DNA of 64,000 bases from assembly GCF_001483755.1 (NCBI RefSeq), contig NZ_LQBK01000006.1:1-64000 (forward strand), given 5' to 3'. Shown in pieces: positions 53,871-63,104 of this stretch. How positions within the stretch are numbered: the stretch's first letter is position 1; every line of letters begins with the position of its first letter. The position numbers were made by a program, and so were the translations under genes. The notes beneath the pieces were generated by a model. It was not told the DNA's origin and did no database searches. It saw only the letters and a program-made list of their open reading frames with translations. This DNA comes from Kocuria rosea subsp. polaris. GTDB taxonomy: Bacteria; Actinomycetota; Actinomycetes; Actinomycetales; Micrococcaceae.

Positions 53871-55622
53871 TCAGAGCCCCAGCGCGGCCTCGAGCTCGCC
53901 GCGGATCCGGCCGAGCCGCTCCTGCGCCTCCGCCCGGGCCGCGGGCAGCCCGGACCGGCCGACCACCGGGGAGACCACCTCGAGGTAGCACTTGAGCTTG
54001 GGCTCCGTGCCGGACGGGCGCACGACGACCCGGGCGCCGTCCGCGGTGAGCAGGCGCAGCCCCTCGGTGGGTGGCAGCCCGGTGCCCGGGGAGGCGAGGT
54101 CCACGACCTCCACGACGTCCGAGCCGCCCAGCGCGGCCGGCGGGGCGTCCCGCAGGGCGGCCGTCATGGCCGGGATGCGGGCCAGGTCCGCGACCCGGAT
54201 GCTCAGCTGGTCGGTCGCGTGCACCCCGTGGGCCAGGGCGAGGTCGTCCAGCACGTCCAGCAGGGTCCGGCCCTGCTCGCGCAGCTCGTCGGCGAGCACC
54301 GCCACGGCCACGGCCGCGCTGATCCCGTCCTTGTCCCGGACCACGTCCGGGGCCACGCAGTAGCCGAGCGCCTCCTCGTAGCCGTACACCAGCCCCGGGA
54401 CGCGGGCGATCCACTTGAACCCGGTGAGCGTCTCCCGGTGCTCGATCCCGGCCGCCGCCGCGATCCGGCCCAGCAGCCGGGAGGACACGATCGAGTTGGC
54501 GAGCACGGCGCCGGCGCGGTCCGCGCACCGCGCCGCGGCGGCCTGGCCGAGCAGCACGCCGACCTCGTCGCCGCGCAGCATCCGCCAGTCCTGCCCCGGG
54601 TCGCCGGGCACCGGGACGGCCACGGCCACCCGGTCCGCGTCGGGGTCGTTGGCGAGCACTAGGTCCGCCCCCACGGAACGGGCGGTGGCCAGGGCCAGGT
54701 CGAGGGCGCCGGGCTCCTCGGGGTTGGGGAAGGCGACGGTGGGGAAGTCCGGGTCCGGCTCCGCCTGCTCGGGGACCAGGTGGACGTCGGCGAGACCGGC
54801 CCGCCGCAGGGCCTCCGTCGTCGTGCGCCCGCCCACCCCGTGCATCGGGGTCAGGACGATCCGCAGCGGCCGCCCGGCGCCCGGGTCCCCGGGGACGGCG
54901 GAGGGGACGACGGCGGGGAGCACGGCGTCGAGGTAGTCCCGCTCGACGGCGTCCGGCAGGACGGTCCAGCCGTCCTGCGCCCGGGCGATTCCCTCGACGG
55001 GGCCCACGGACTCGATCCGCTGGGCGATCATCCGGTCGTGCGGGGCCACGATCTGGCAGCCGCGCGCCTCGGGCTCCACGGCCCGGCCGCCGAGGTAGAC
55101 CTTGTAGCCGTTGTCGGCCGGCGGGTTGTGGCTGGCCGTGACCATCACGCCGACCTCGGCCTCGAGGGCCCGCACCGCCCACGCGAGCACGGGGGTGGGC
55201 AGCGCCGAGGGCATCAGCAGCGTCTCGATCCCGGCGGCCGTGAACACCGCGGCGGTGTCCCGGGCGAAGACGTCGGAGGAGTGCCGGGCGTCGTAGCCGA
55301 CCACCGCGCGGGGGCGCCGGGCGGAGCCCGCCGCGGCGTCCGCAGCCAGCACATGGGCGGCCAGCCCCGCGGCGGCGCGCAGCACCACCACCCGGTTCAT
55401 CCGCATCGGCCCGGCGCCCATGGCCGCCCGCAGGCCCGCGGTGCCGAACTGGAGGGTGCCCGAGAAGCGGTCCGCGAGCTCCGCCCGCGCCGCGGCGTCA
55501 CCCGTCGCGGCGGCCTCGACGAGGCCAGCCAGCTCAGCGCGGGTGACGGGGTCCGGGTCGGCGGCGGCCCACGCGCGCGCGGCGTCGAGGAGCTGCGGCT
55601 CGGGGCGGGGATCGGTGGTCAT
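53871..55622 (-). CDS. Phosphohexomutase (phosphomannomutase/phosphoglucomutase)
   Basis: A 583-residue alpha-D-phosphohexomutase interconverting hexose 6- and 1-phosphates. Signatures: phosphoserine loop TASHNPPADNGYKVYLGG with Ser164, metal loop ANDPDADRVAVAVP, sugar loop YGYEEALGYC and phosphate loop VVRPSGTEPKLKCYLEV. The length and this context (beside a purine nucleoside phosphorylase and LpdA) match the actinobacterial PmmB type. If it acts on mannose it would feed GDP-mannose and so gmd-fcl; phosphopentomutase-type activity is another possibility given its neighbour. It is followed upstream by punA with 62 bases between them. Confidence 0.9.
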   Translation of the reverse strand: MTTDPRPEPQLLDAARAWAAADPDPVTRAELAGLVEAAATGDAAARAELADRFSGTLQFGTAGLRAAMGAGPMRMNRVVVLRAAAGLAAHVLAADAAAGSARRPRAVVGYDARHSSDVFARDTAAVFTAAGIETLLMPSALPTPVLAWAVRALEAEVGVMVTASHNPPADNGYKVYLGGRAVEPEARGCQIVAPHDRMIAQRIESVGPVEGIARAQDGWTVLPDAVERDYLDAVLPAVVPSAVPGDPGAGRPLRIVLTPMHGVGGRTTTEALRRAGLADVHLVPEQAEPDPDFPTVAFPNPEEPGALDLALATARSVGADLVLANDPDADRVAVAVPVPGDPGQDWRMLRGDEVGVLLGQAAAARCADRAGAVLANSIVSSRLLGRIAAAAGIEHRETLTGFKWIARVPGLVYGYEEALGYCVAPDVVRDKDGISAAVAVAVLADELREQGRTLLDVLDDLALAHGVHATDQLSIRVADLARIPAMTAALRDAPPAALGGSDVVEVVDLASPGTGLPPTEGLRLLTADGARVVVRPSGTEPKLKCYLEVVSPVVGRSGLPAARAEAQERLGRIRGELEAALGL

Positions 55623-55684
55623 GGCGCGGCCTCCTGGGGACGTCCGGTGCGCCGGACCGGGATCCCGCCCCGGCCCGGGCCGGT

Positions 55685-56506
55685 TCAGAGCTGGGCGACG
55701 ATGCGGGCGAGCAGCCCGGAGATCCGGGCGCCCGCGGCCCGCCCGGACTCGAGGACCTCCTCGTGGGAGAGCGGGGACGCGGAGATCCCGGCGGCCTGGT
55801 TGGTCACCAGCGAGATGCCGAAGACCTCCATCCCCGCGTGCCGGGCGGCGATGGCCTCCAGGGCGGTGGACATCCCGACGAGGTCGGCGCCCAGCACCCC
55901 GGCCATCCGGACCTCGGCCGGGGTCTCGTAGTGCGGGCCGGGGAACTGCGCGTAGACCCCTTCGTCGAGGGTGGGGTCGACCCCGCGGGCCAGCTCCCGC
56001 AGCCGCGGGGAGTACAGGTCGGTGAGGTCCACGAACGTGGCGCCCTCGAGCGGGGACCGGCCGGTGAGGTTGAGGTGGTCGCTGATGAGCACCGGGGTGC
56101 CGGGGCCCCAGGACGGGTTCAGCCCGCCGCAGCCGTTGGTCAGGATCATGGTGCGCGCCCCGGCGGCGGCCGCGGTGCGCACGCCGTGGACCACCGGGCG
56201 CACGCCCCGGCCCTCGTAGAAGTGGGTGCGGGCGCCGATCACCAGCGCGTGCCGGCCGGCCGCGGTGCGCACGGAGCGCAGCGTGCCCACGTGGCCCTCG
56301 AGGGCGGGCGGGGTGAACCCGGGGATCTCCGCGGCCGGGACCTCGGCGACGGTCTCGCCGATCAGCTCGGCGGCCTGCCCCCAGCCGGAGCCGAGGGTCA
56401 GGGCGATCTCGTGCGTGCGGACCCCGGTGGCCCGGCGGAGAGCCTCCGCGGCCTCCTGGGCGAGCTCGAAGGGGTCGGCCGGGTCGGCGCTGTGCTTGGT
56501 GTCCAC
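55685..56506 (-). CDS. punA: Purine nucleoside phosphorylase
   Basis: A 273-residue trimeric-type phosphorylase splitting guanosine/inosine and their deoxy forms with phosphate. Motifs: LTLGSGWGQAAELIG (phosphate loop), RTHFYEGRG, TNGCGGLNPSWGPG, GPHYETPAEVRMAG, LVGMSTALEAIAARHAGMEV and LVTNQAAG with the base-binding asparagine. The GTG start at 56506 gives the usual length; the ribosome-binding site is weak. It is divergent from lpdA with 87 bases between starts and followed by the phosphomutase, an arrangement conserved in actinobacteria. Confidence 0.93.
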   Translation of the reverse strand: MDTKHSADPADPFELAQEAAEALRRATGVRTHEIALTLGSGWGQAAELIGETVAEVPAAEIPGFTPPALEGHVGTLRSVRTAAGRHALVIGARTHFYEGRGVRPVVHGVRTAAAAGARTMILTNGCGGLNPSWGPGTPVLISDHLNLTGRSPLEGATFVDLTDLYSPRLRELARGVDPTLDEGVYAQFPGPHYETPAEVRMAGVLGADLVGMSTALEAIAARHAGMEVFGISLVTNQAAGISASPLSHEEVLESGRAAGARISGLLARIVAQL

Positions 56507-56593
56507 GCGGCCCAAACTACCGCATGGTCGCGGGCCGCCCAGGCGCGGCGGGGCCGGTTCCCGCGGGAGAGCAGCACCTGCAAGAATGGCCGG

Positions 56594-58018
56594 GTGACTG
56601 CACACAGCGAATTCTCCATCCAGAAGCTCGTCATCATCGGGGGCGGTCCCGGCGGCTACGAGGCCGCTCTCGTCGCGGCCAGCCTCGGCGCGGACGTGAC
56701 CATCGTCGAGCAGCAGGGCCTGGGCGGCTCCGCGGTGCTGACGGACGTGGTGCCCTCCAAGACGCTCATCGCCTCCGCCGACGCGATGACCCGCTTCGCC
56801 GAGGCCGCGGACCTGGGGGTGCACGTGCGCGGGGGCAGCATGGACGGCGACGAGATCAACCACCTCGGCGTGGACCTGGAGAAGGTCAACACCCGCCTGC
56901 TGCGCCTGGCGGCGTCCCAGTCCCGGGACATCAAGCGCGGGCTCGAGCGGGTGGGGGTGAAGGTGATCGCGGGCACCGGCCGGCTGCTCAGCCCCACGAG
57001 CGTGCAGGTCACCACCGAGGACGGGCTGGAGTACGCCCTCGACGCGCAGGCCGTGCTGCTGGCCGTCGGGTCCCTGCCGCGCGAGCTGCCCTCGGCGATG
57101 CCGGACGGGGAGCGGATCTTCAACTGGAAGCAGGTCTACCACCTCACCGAGGTCCCCGAGCACATGATCGTGGTCGGCTCCGGCGTGACCGGCGCGGAGT
57201 TCGCCTCGGCCTACCGGGGTCTCGGGGCCGAGGTCACCCTCGTGTCCTCCCGGGACCAGGTGCTGCCGGGGGAGGACCAGGACGCGGCGGCCGTGCTCGA
57301 GAACGTGTTCGAGCGCCGCGGCATGAACGTGCTGAGCCGCACCCGCGCCGACTCCGTGGAGCGCACCGAGAACGGGGTGGTCGCGACCCTCTCCGACGGG
57401 CGCAAGATCGCCGGCTCGCACTGCCTGCTCGCGGTCGGCGCGATCCCCGCGACCGATGACCTCGGCCTGGAGGAGGTCGGCGTGGCCCGCGCCGACTCCG
57501 GGCACATCAAGGTGGACGGCGTCTCCCGCACCACCGTGCCGGGCGTCTACGCCGTGGGCGACTGCACGGGCGTGCTCCCGCTCGCCTCCGTGGCGGCCAT
57601 GCAGGGCCGGATCGCCGTGGCGCACCTCATGGGCGACGCCGTGAAGCCGCTGCGCACTCACCTGGTGGCCTCCAACATCTTCACCTCGCCCGAGATCGCC
57701 TCCGTGGGCGTGAGCGAGAAGTCCATCGAGGACGGCACCTACCAGGCGGACACCATCATGCTGAAGCTGTCCACCAACCCCCGCGCCAAGATGATGGCGG
57801 TCGAGGACGGCTTCGTGAAGATCTTCTCCCGCAAGGGCTCCGGCACGGTGATCGGTGGCGTGGTGGTGGGCCCCCGCGCCTCCGAGCTGATCTTCCCGAT
57901 CTCGCTGGCCGTCACCCACAAGCTGCACGTCGACGACCTCGCCGACACCTTCACGATCTACCCGTCCCTCACGGGCTCGATCTCGGAGGCCGCCCGGCGC
58001 CTGCACGTGCACGTCTGA
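56594..58018 (+). CDS. lpdA: NAD(P)H-quinone dehydrogenase, LpdA type (flavoprotein disulfide reductase fold)
   Basis: A 474-residue FAD protein of the disulfide reductase fold. FAD motif KLVIIGGGPGGYEAALVA, NAD(P)H motif MIVVGSGVTGAEFASAY, GVYAVGDCTG, and a C-terminal dimerisation domain ending in an HxxxxE-less IYPSLTGSISEAARRL. The usual redox-active C-x4-C near residues 43-48 is absent (GLGGSAVLTDVVPSKT), so it cannot be a classical lipoamide dehydrogenase. This fits LpdA of mycobacteria (Rv3303c type), a quinone reductase. The GTG start at 56594 is set by the conserved N-terminus. Confidence 0.88.
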   Translation: MTAHSEFSIQKLVIIGGGPGGYEAALVAASLGADVTIVEQQGLGGSAVLTDVVPSKTLIASADAMTRFAEAADLGVHVRGGSMDGDEINHLGVDLEKVNTRLLRLAASQSRDIKRGLERVGVKVIAGTGRLLSPTSVQVTTEDGLEYALDAQAVLLAVGSLPRELPSAMPDGERIFNWKQVYHLTEVPEHMIVVGSGVTGAEFASAYRGLGAEVTLVSSRDQVLPGEDQDAAAVLENVFERRGMNVLSRTRADSVERTENGVVATLSDGRKIAGSHCLLAVGAIPATDDLGLEEVGVARADSGHIKVDGVSRTTVPGVYAVGDCTGVLPLASVAAMQGRIAVAHLMGDAVKPLRTHLVASNIFTSPEIASVGVSEKSIEDGTYQADTIMLKLSTNPRAKMMAVEDGFVKIFSRKGSGTVIGGVVVGPRASELIFPISLAVTHKLHVDDLADTFTIYPSLTGSISEAARRLHVHV

Positions 58019-58028
58019 GTTCCGCGCC

Positions 58029-58075
58029 GCACGAGAACGGCCGCATCCCCGACGGGGATGCGGCCGTTCTCGTGC
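58029..58075. terminator. Perfect 22-pair bidirectional hairpin
   Basis: Bases 58029-58050 pair perfectly with 58054-58075 around a 3-base loop. It sits between the convergent lpdA stop (58018) and the transporter stop (58086) and can terminate both. Confidence 0.85.
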
Positions 58076-58085
58076 TGCCCGCGGG

Positions 58086-59498
58086 TCAGCGGCGGGTGAC
58101 GACGTGCGCCATGTCGACGTCCTTGGTCTCGGGGGAGAACCAGAGCGCCACGAGGGTCAGCACGGCACCGAACGCGAGGTAGAGGCCGACGGAGCCCACG
58201 CCGTAGCCGGCGTTGAGCGAGACGGCGACGTACGGGGTGATGGCCGCGCCGAGGATGGAGGCCACGTTGTACGCGACGCCGGAGCCGGTGTAGCGCACGT
58301 TCGTGGGGAACAGCTCGGGGAGGATCGCGGACATCGAGCCGAAGGTCAGGCCCATCAGGGTCATGCCGACCGTGAGGAAGAACAGCACGCGGAGCATGCT
58401 GACGTCCTCGCCGGTGCCGACCACGGCCGGGTTCATGAGCATCCCGAAGCTGAGCCCGAAGAGCAGGATCGCCGAGGTGATGACCAGCTGCGAGCTGCGC
58501 CGGCCGAAGCGGTCGGCCACCCACCCGGAGACGGGCACCATCGCGGCGAACAGGAGCACGGAGAGCAGCTGCAGCACGAGGAAGTCCCGGTAGGGGATGC
58601 CCAGGCCGCCGTTGTCGGGGCTGCCGATGCCGTAGGAGAGGATCCAGGCGGTCATCAGGTAGAAGAGCATGTAGGTGGCCAGCATGATGAACGTGCCCTG
58701 CACGATCTGCAGCCAGGAGCTGCGGAAGGCCTCGACGATCGGGGCCTGCACCTTCTCGCCCTGGTCCAGGGCCTTCTGGAAGACCGGGGTCTCCTCGAGC
58801 TTGAACCGCACCCACAGGCCGAGCACCACCATGACCACGGAGGCCAGGAACGGGATGCGCCAGCCCCAGGTGAGGAACGGGTGGTCCGTGCCCTGGTCGG
58901 CGACCGAGACGAAGCCCATCACGAGGGTCAGCACCAGGAAGAAGCCGTTGGCCAGGATGAAGCCGAACGGGGCGCCGAGCTGCGGCCACATGGCGGCGCG
59001 CGCCCGCTTGCCCTCCTCGGCGTACTCGGTGGCCAGCAGGGCCGCACCGGACCACTCGCCGCCCAGGCCCAGGCCCTGGCAGAAGCGCAGGATCGTCAGG
59101 ATGAGCGGGGCCCAGATGCCGATCGAGTAGTAGGTGGGCAGGAGGCCGATGAGGAACGTCGCGATGCCCATGGTGAGCAGGGCGCCGATCAGGGTGGCCT
59201 TGCGGCCGATCCGGTCGCCGAAGTGCCCGAAGATCACGGAGCCGATCGGGCGGGCGACGAAGGCCGCGGCGAAGGTGGCCATGGAGGCGAGCAGCTTGGC
59301 CGTCTCGTCCTCGCCCGCGAAGAACAGGGCGGGGAACACGGCCACGGCCGCGGTGGCGTAGACGTAGAAGTCGTAGAACTCGATCGTCGTGCCCACGAGG
59401 GAGGCCAGGATCACCCGGCTGCGGGGCACGCGGTCGGACAGGGGGAGCGAGGGGGCGGACGCGCCGGTGGCGTCCTGCCCGGTCACCGAAGAGGACAT
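58086..59498 (-). CDS. MHS-family major facilitator transporter
   Basis: A 470-residue transporter with twelve helices of the metabolite:H+ symporter family (ProP/ShiA/KgtP relatives). The family start ILASLVGTTIEFYDFYVYAT is clear, with GHFGDRIGRKATLIGALLTM (loop 2-3 signature), RFCQGLGLGGEWSGAALLAT and PELFPTNVRYTGSGVAYNVA. Members import osmolytes, dicarboxylates or aromatic acids; the substrate cannot be read here. The ATG at 59498 has GAGG eight bases upstream. It lies on the same strand as the phosphopantetheinyl transferase gene, 80 bases downstream of it. Confidence 0.9.
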   Translation of the reverse strand: MSSSVTGQDATGASAPSLPLSDRVPRSRVILASLVGTTIEFYDFYVYATAAVAVFPALFFAGEDETAKLLASMATFAAAFVARPIGSVIFGHFGDRIGRKATLIGALLTMGIATFLIGLLPTYYSIGIWAPLILTILRFCQGLGLGGEWSGAALLATEYAEEGKRARAAMWPQLGAPFGFILANGFFLVLTLVMGFVSVADQGTDHPFLTWGWRIPFLASVVMVVLGLWVRFKLEETPVFQKALDQGEKVQAPIVEAFRSSWLQIVQGTFIMLATYMLFYLMTAWILSYGIGSPDNGGLGIPYRDFLVLQLLSVLLFAAMVPVSGWVADRFGRRSSQLVITSAILLFGLSFGMLMNPAVVGTGEDVSMLRVLFFLTVGMTLMGLTFGSMSAILPELFPTNVRYTGSGVAYNVASILGAAITPYVAVSLNAGYGVGSVGLYLAFGAVLTLVALWFSPETKDVDMAHVVTRR

Positions 59499-59578
59499 GG
59501 GGAAACCTCGGTCGTAGCGGTGGGCGGGGACAAGACCACGATGGTACGCGGGGGCGTCCGCATGCCGGAGACTCCGTC

Positions 59579-60289
59579 TCACATCCTGGAACGCCGGTCG
59601 GTCCACGGCTCGCGGACGGTGAGGGCCGCCCGGGCCTCCTCGCCGCCGGGCGCCAGCGGGAGGTCGAGGATCCGCCAGCCGGGCAGCGGGTGGCCGGGGA
59701 ACCGGCCGGCACCCACCCGGTCCACGGAGGGGTCGCGGGAGAGACCGGCGCCCAGGGCCTTGAGCAGGGACTCCTTGCGGGCCCACACCCGCGCGACGGC
59801 GGCGGGCCGGCGCCGCCGCCGGGTCCGGGCGAGGCGGCGCCGCTCGGCCGGGTGCAGCACCAGGGACATCTGCTCGGCCCCGGCGGGGTCGGGGACGCGC
59901 TCCACGTCCACCCCGAGCTCCCGCGGGCCCGTGGCCAGCAGCACGTGCCCGCCGCTGGAGGACAGGGAGAAGTGCAGTCCGGGCACGGCGGGCTTGCCGT
60001 TGCGCCCGGCGGCCCCGGGCGCGGGCCCCAGGGGCACCGCGGCCGGGGCGGTCCCGAGCCGCTCGGCCAGCACGGCCCGCAGCAGGCAGCGCCGGGCGAG
60101 GAACGCCTCGCGGTCCTCCTCGCGCAGGTACCCGTCCCGGCGGGCCCGCTCCGCCGGATCCAGCCAGGAGGCCTGCACGGTGCGCGCCCACGGCACGAGG
60201 TCGGGCACGCTCGCCCGGACCAGGACCACGTCGCCCGCCCGGCGTGGCGCGGGGACCGGCACCCAGGGCGGTCCCGGGGGAGCCGTCAC
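59579..60289 (-). CDS. Sfp-type 4'-phosphopantetheinyl transferase
   Basis: A 236-residue enzyme that moves the phosphopantetheine arm from CoA to a serine of carrier proteins. Visible: AFLARRCLLRAVLAERLG (CoA contact), GKPAVPGLHFSLSSSGGHVL, the magnesium motif ELGVDVERVPD, and the catalytic VWARKESLLKALGAGL (W-x3-K-E-x3-K-x2-G). Sfp-type enzymes serve peptide synthetases and similar systems. In this window the carrier domain needing it is that of the Pls-type synthetase at 33116. It follows the thioesterase gene by 24 bases in an accA3-thioesterase-transferase operon. Confidence 0.9.
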   Translation of the reverse strand: MTAPPGPPWVPVPAPRRAGDVVLVRASVPDLVPWARTVQASWLDPAERARRDGYLREEDREAFLARRCLLRAVLAERLGTAPAAVPLGPAPGAAGRNGKPAVPGLHFSLSSSGGHVLLATGPRELGVDVERVPDPAGAEQMSLVLHPAERRRLARTRRRRRPAAVARVWARKESLLKALGAGLSRDPSVDRVGAGRFPGHPLPGWRILDLPLAPGGEEARAALTVREPWTDRRSRM

Positions 60290-60313
60290 GGCAGGGCGCT
60301 CACGGGCCGGTCC

Positions 60314-61147
60314 TCACCGGGACCGGCCGGGCGCGGCGCACGCCTCGAGGTCCGCGAGCAGCCGGTCCCGGTTTCCCGCGAGCGGGTGGTGGCCCCCGGG
60401 GTACGCCCGCCGCTGCACGGGCCCGGTGGTGACCGGCAGCCAGGCGTCCATGCCGGCCGCGTCCACGGTGTCGTCCTCCGTGCCGCGCAGCAGCAGCAGG
60501 GGCGCCCGGACCGGGGCGGGGAGCCGGTCGTGAGCCGTCGAGAGCCGCAGGTCCGCGCGCAGGGCCGGCAGCTGCAGGGCCAGCAGCTCGGGGTTCGCCA
60601 GCACCGCCTCGGGAGTGCCGCCCAGCCGCCGCAGCCACCGGGCGAGCGCGTCGTCCGCGCCCGGGTCGCCGGGGTCGAGCCCGGCCCGCAGGTCCTCGTC
60701 CTCGACGTCCACGGCACCGGGGGCGGTCTTGGCGGACAGCGCGAGCAGCGCCACCCGGACGCCCTCCCGGTGCTCGAGCCGCGAGGCGAGCTCGACCGCC
60801 ACGGAAGCACCCATGCTGTGGCCCAGCACCACGAGCGGGACGTCCGGGGACGCCGCCGTGGAGGCCCAGGGGGCGGCGGCCACGGCCTCGGCCGCCTCCG
60901 CGGCGAGGCCGGCCACCGAGCTGGCCGGCGGCTCCCGGAAGCGGTTCTCCCGGCCGGGGTACTGGACGCCCAGCACGTGCACGTCCTCGCGGACCAGGAA
61001 GCGCCAGTAGCCGGCGGCCGCGCCGGAGGGCGGGCAGCAGAGCACCCGCAGCCGGGGGGCCCGGGCGGGGGCGCCGCTGCGCAGCCGGTCCTGCGCGGAG
61101 AGGTCCACGAGGCAGCGCACGGGGGAGCCGGTCGGTCGGGTGCTCAT
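60314..61147 (-). CDS. Type II thioesterase (GrsT/RifR-like)
   Basis: A 277-residue alpha/beta hydrolase of the editing thioesterase family found with peptide and polyketide synthetases. It opens with RVLCCPPSGAAAGYWRFL and VLGVQYPGRENRFREPP, has the nucleophile elbow VVLGHSMGASVA with Ser111, the aspartate region LLLLRGTEDDTVD, and the histidine in YPGGHHPLAGN. These enzymes clear wrongly loaded carrier domains. No synthetase lies beside it; the Pls-type protein 23 kb away is the only candidate partner seen. Gaps of 20 and 24 bases tie it to accA3 and the transferase. Confidence 0.85.
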   Translation of the reverse strand: MSTRPTGSPVRCLVDLSAQDRLRSGAPARAPRLRVLCCPPSGAAAGYWRFLVREDVHVLGVQYPGRENRFREPPASSVAGLAAEAAEAVAAAPWASTAASPDVPLVVLGHSMGASVAVELASRLEHREGVRVALLALSAKTAPGAVDVEDEDLRAGLDPGDPGADDALARWLRRLGGTPEAVLANPELLALQLPALRADLRLSTAHDRLPAPVRAPLLLLRGTEDDTVDAAGMDAWLPVTTGPVQRRAYPGGHHPLAGNRDRLLADLEACAAPGRSR

Positions 61148-61167
61148 CGGGGCCGGGCTCGGGCGCG

Positions 61168-62961
61168 TCAGGAGATGGTGGCCAGGACGGCGCCGGCGGA
61201 GACGGTGTCGCCGGGGCTCACGGAGAGCCCCGAGACCGTGCCCGACTTGTGGGCGGTCAGCGGCTGCTCCATCTTCATGGCCTCGAGCACCAGCACGAGA
61301 TCGCCCTCGGCCACCTCGTCCCCGTTGTCCACCGCGATCTTCACGATGGTCCCCTGCATCGGGGAGCTCAGGCTGTCGCCGCTCGCCGCGGCGGTGCCGC
61401 CGCCGCGCGCGGAGCGGGACTTGCGGGGCTTGGCGGCGGTCCCGTTGGGCTTGGCCGTGCCGGGCAGGGCGGGCAGGACCACCTCGAGGCGCTTGCCGGA
61501 GACCTCGACGACGATCGCCTGGCGCTCCTCGGCCTCGGGCCCGGCCTGCGGGACGCCCTCGAAGGGCGGGATGGTGTTGTCGAACTCCGTCTCGATCCAC
61601 CGCGTGTGCACGGAGAACGGGGCGCCGTCCGCGGGGGCGAACGCCGGGTCGGCGACGACGGCGCGGTGGAAGGGGACCACGGTGGGCATGCCCTCGATGC
61701 GCAGCTCCGCCAGCGCCCGGCGGGAGCGCTCGAGCGCCTGCTGCCGGGTGGTCCCGGTGACGATGAGCTTGGCGAGCATGGAGTCGAAGTTCCCGCCCAC
61801 GGTCTCGCCGGCCTGCACGCCGGAGTCCACGCGCACGCCGGGACCGCCGGGCAGGTCGAGGGCGGCGATGGTGCCGGGGGAGGGCATGAAGTGCCGTCCC
61901 GGGTCCTCGCCGTTGATGCGGAACTCGATCGAGTGGCCGCGGACCTCGGGGTCGTCGTAGCCGAGGGCCTCGCCGCGGGCCAGCCGGAACTGCTCCCGCA
62001 CCAGGTCGATGCCCGTGACCTCCTCGGACACGGGGTGCTCCACCTGCAGGCGGGTGTTGACCTCCAGGAACGTGATCGTGCCGTCCTGGCCCACCAGGAA
62101 CTCGCACGTGCCCGCGCCCTGGTAGCCGGCCTCGCGCAGGATCGCCTTCGAGGAGGCGTAGAGCAGGCGGTTCTGCTCCTCGGACAGGAACGGCGCCGGC
62201 GCCTCCTCCACGAGCTTCTGGTTGCGCCGCTGCAGGGAGCAGTCGCGGGTGGAGACGACCACCACGTTGCCGTGGGCGTCGGCCAGGCACTGGGTCTCGA
62301 CGTGCCGCGGGGCGTCCAGGAAGCGCTCCACGAAGCAGTCGCCGCGGCCGAACGCCGCGGTGGCCTCGCGCACGGCGGACTCGTAGAGCTCCGGGATGTC
62401 GTCGCGGCTGCGGACCACCTTGATGCCGCGGCCGCCGCCGCCGAACGCGGCCTTGATGGCCAGGGGCAGCCCGTGCTCGTCGCCGAACGCGAGGACCTCC
62501 TCGGCGGAGCCGACCGGGTCGGTGGTGCCGGGAACCTGCGGGGCGCCGACCTTCTCCGCGATGTGGCGGGCGGCCACCTTGTCGCCGAGCTTGGCGATGG
62601 CCGCGGGCGGGGGCCCGATCCAGGTCAGCCCGGCCTCGAGCACGGCCAGGGCGAACTCGGCGTTCTCGGACAGGAAGCCGTAGCCGGGGTGCACGGCGTC
62701 GGCGCCCGAGCGGGCGGCGACGTCTAGGATCTTGTCGATCACGAGGTACGAGTCCGCGGCGGTGGATCCGCCCAGCCCGTACGCCTCGTCCGCCGTGCGG
62801 GCGTGCAGGGCGTCCCGGTCCGGGTCGGCGTACACGGCCACGGAGGCGATGCCCTCGTCGCGGGCGGCGCGGATCACGCGCACCGCGATCTCGCCGCGGT
62901 TGGCGACGAGCACCTTGGTGATGGGGCGGATGGCGCCGTCCGCGGGGTTCTTACCGGTCAC
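61168..62961 (-). CDS. accA3: Acyl-CoA carboxylase alpha subunit (biotin carboxylase plus biotin carrier)
   Basis: A 597-residue subunit of acetyl/propionyl-CoA carboxylase. The biotin carboxylase part (about 15-460) has [20 protein letters not shown], the ATP loop [32 protein letters not shown] and [17 protein letters not shown] linker follows, then a biotinyl domain with biotinylated Lys563 in [10 protein letters not shown]. It carboxylates biotin for fatty-acid or methylmalonyl-CoA precursor synthesis with a separate beta subunit. The GTG start at 62961 has AAGGAG upstream. The nearby maf gene is a conserved actinobacterial neighbour; the thioesterase and transferase downstream are not usual. 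Confidence 0.95.
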   Translation of the reverse strand: MTGKNPADGAIRPITKVLVANRGEIAVRVIRAARDEGIASVAVYADPDRDALHARTADEAYGLGGSTAADSYLVIDKILDVAARSGADAVHPGYGFLSENAEFALAVLEAGLTWIGPPPAAIAKLGDKVAARHIAEKVGAPQVPGTTDPVGSAEEVLAFGDEHGLPLAIKAAFGGGGRGIKVVRSRDDIPELYESAVREATAAFGRGDCFVERFLDAPRHVETQCLADAHGNVVVVSTRDCSLQRRNQKLVEEAPAPFLSEEQNRLLYASSKAILREAGYQGAGTCEFLVGQDGTITFLEVNTRLQVEHPVSEEVTGIDLVREQFRLARGEALGYDDPEVRGHSIEFRINGEDPGRHFMPSPGTIAALDLPGGPGVRVDSGVQAGETVGGNFDSMLAKLIVTGTTRQQALERSRRALAELRIEGMPTVVPFHRAVVADPAFAPADGAPFSVHTRWIETEFDNTIPPFEGVPQAGPEAEERQAIVVEVSGKRLEVVLPALPGTAKPNGTAAKPRKSRSARGGGTAAASGDSLSSPMQGTIVKIAVDNGDEVAEGDLVLVLEAMKMEQPLTAHKSGTVSGLSVSPGDTVSAGAVLATIS

Positions 62962-63104
62962 GTCTCACTCCTTGTCGAATCCTCCGATGCACTGTATTCC
63001 CCGTCGTGAGCAATCGCCCAACCACCCGGCGGCGGACCGGAAATGCGACGCCGTTTCTGTAGGAGTCCTACAAAGCGCAGGGCGGTCCCGGCGGGGAGCG
63101 GTCC

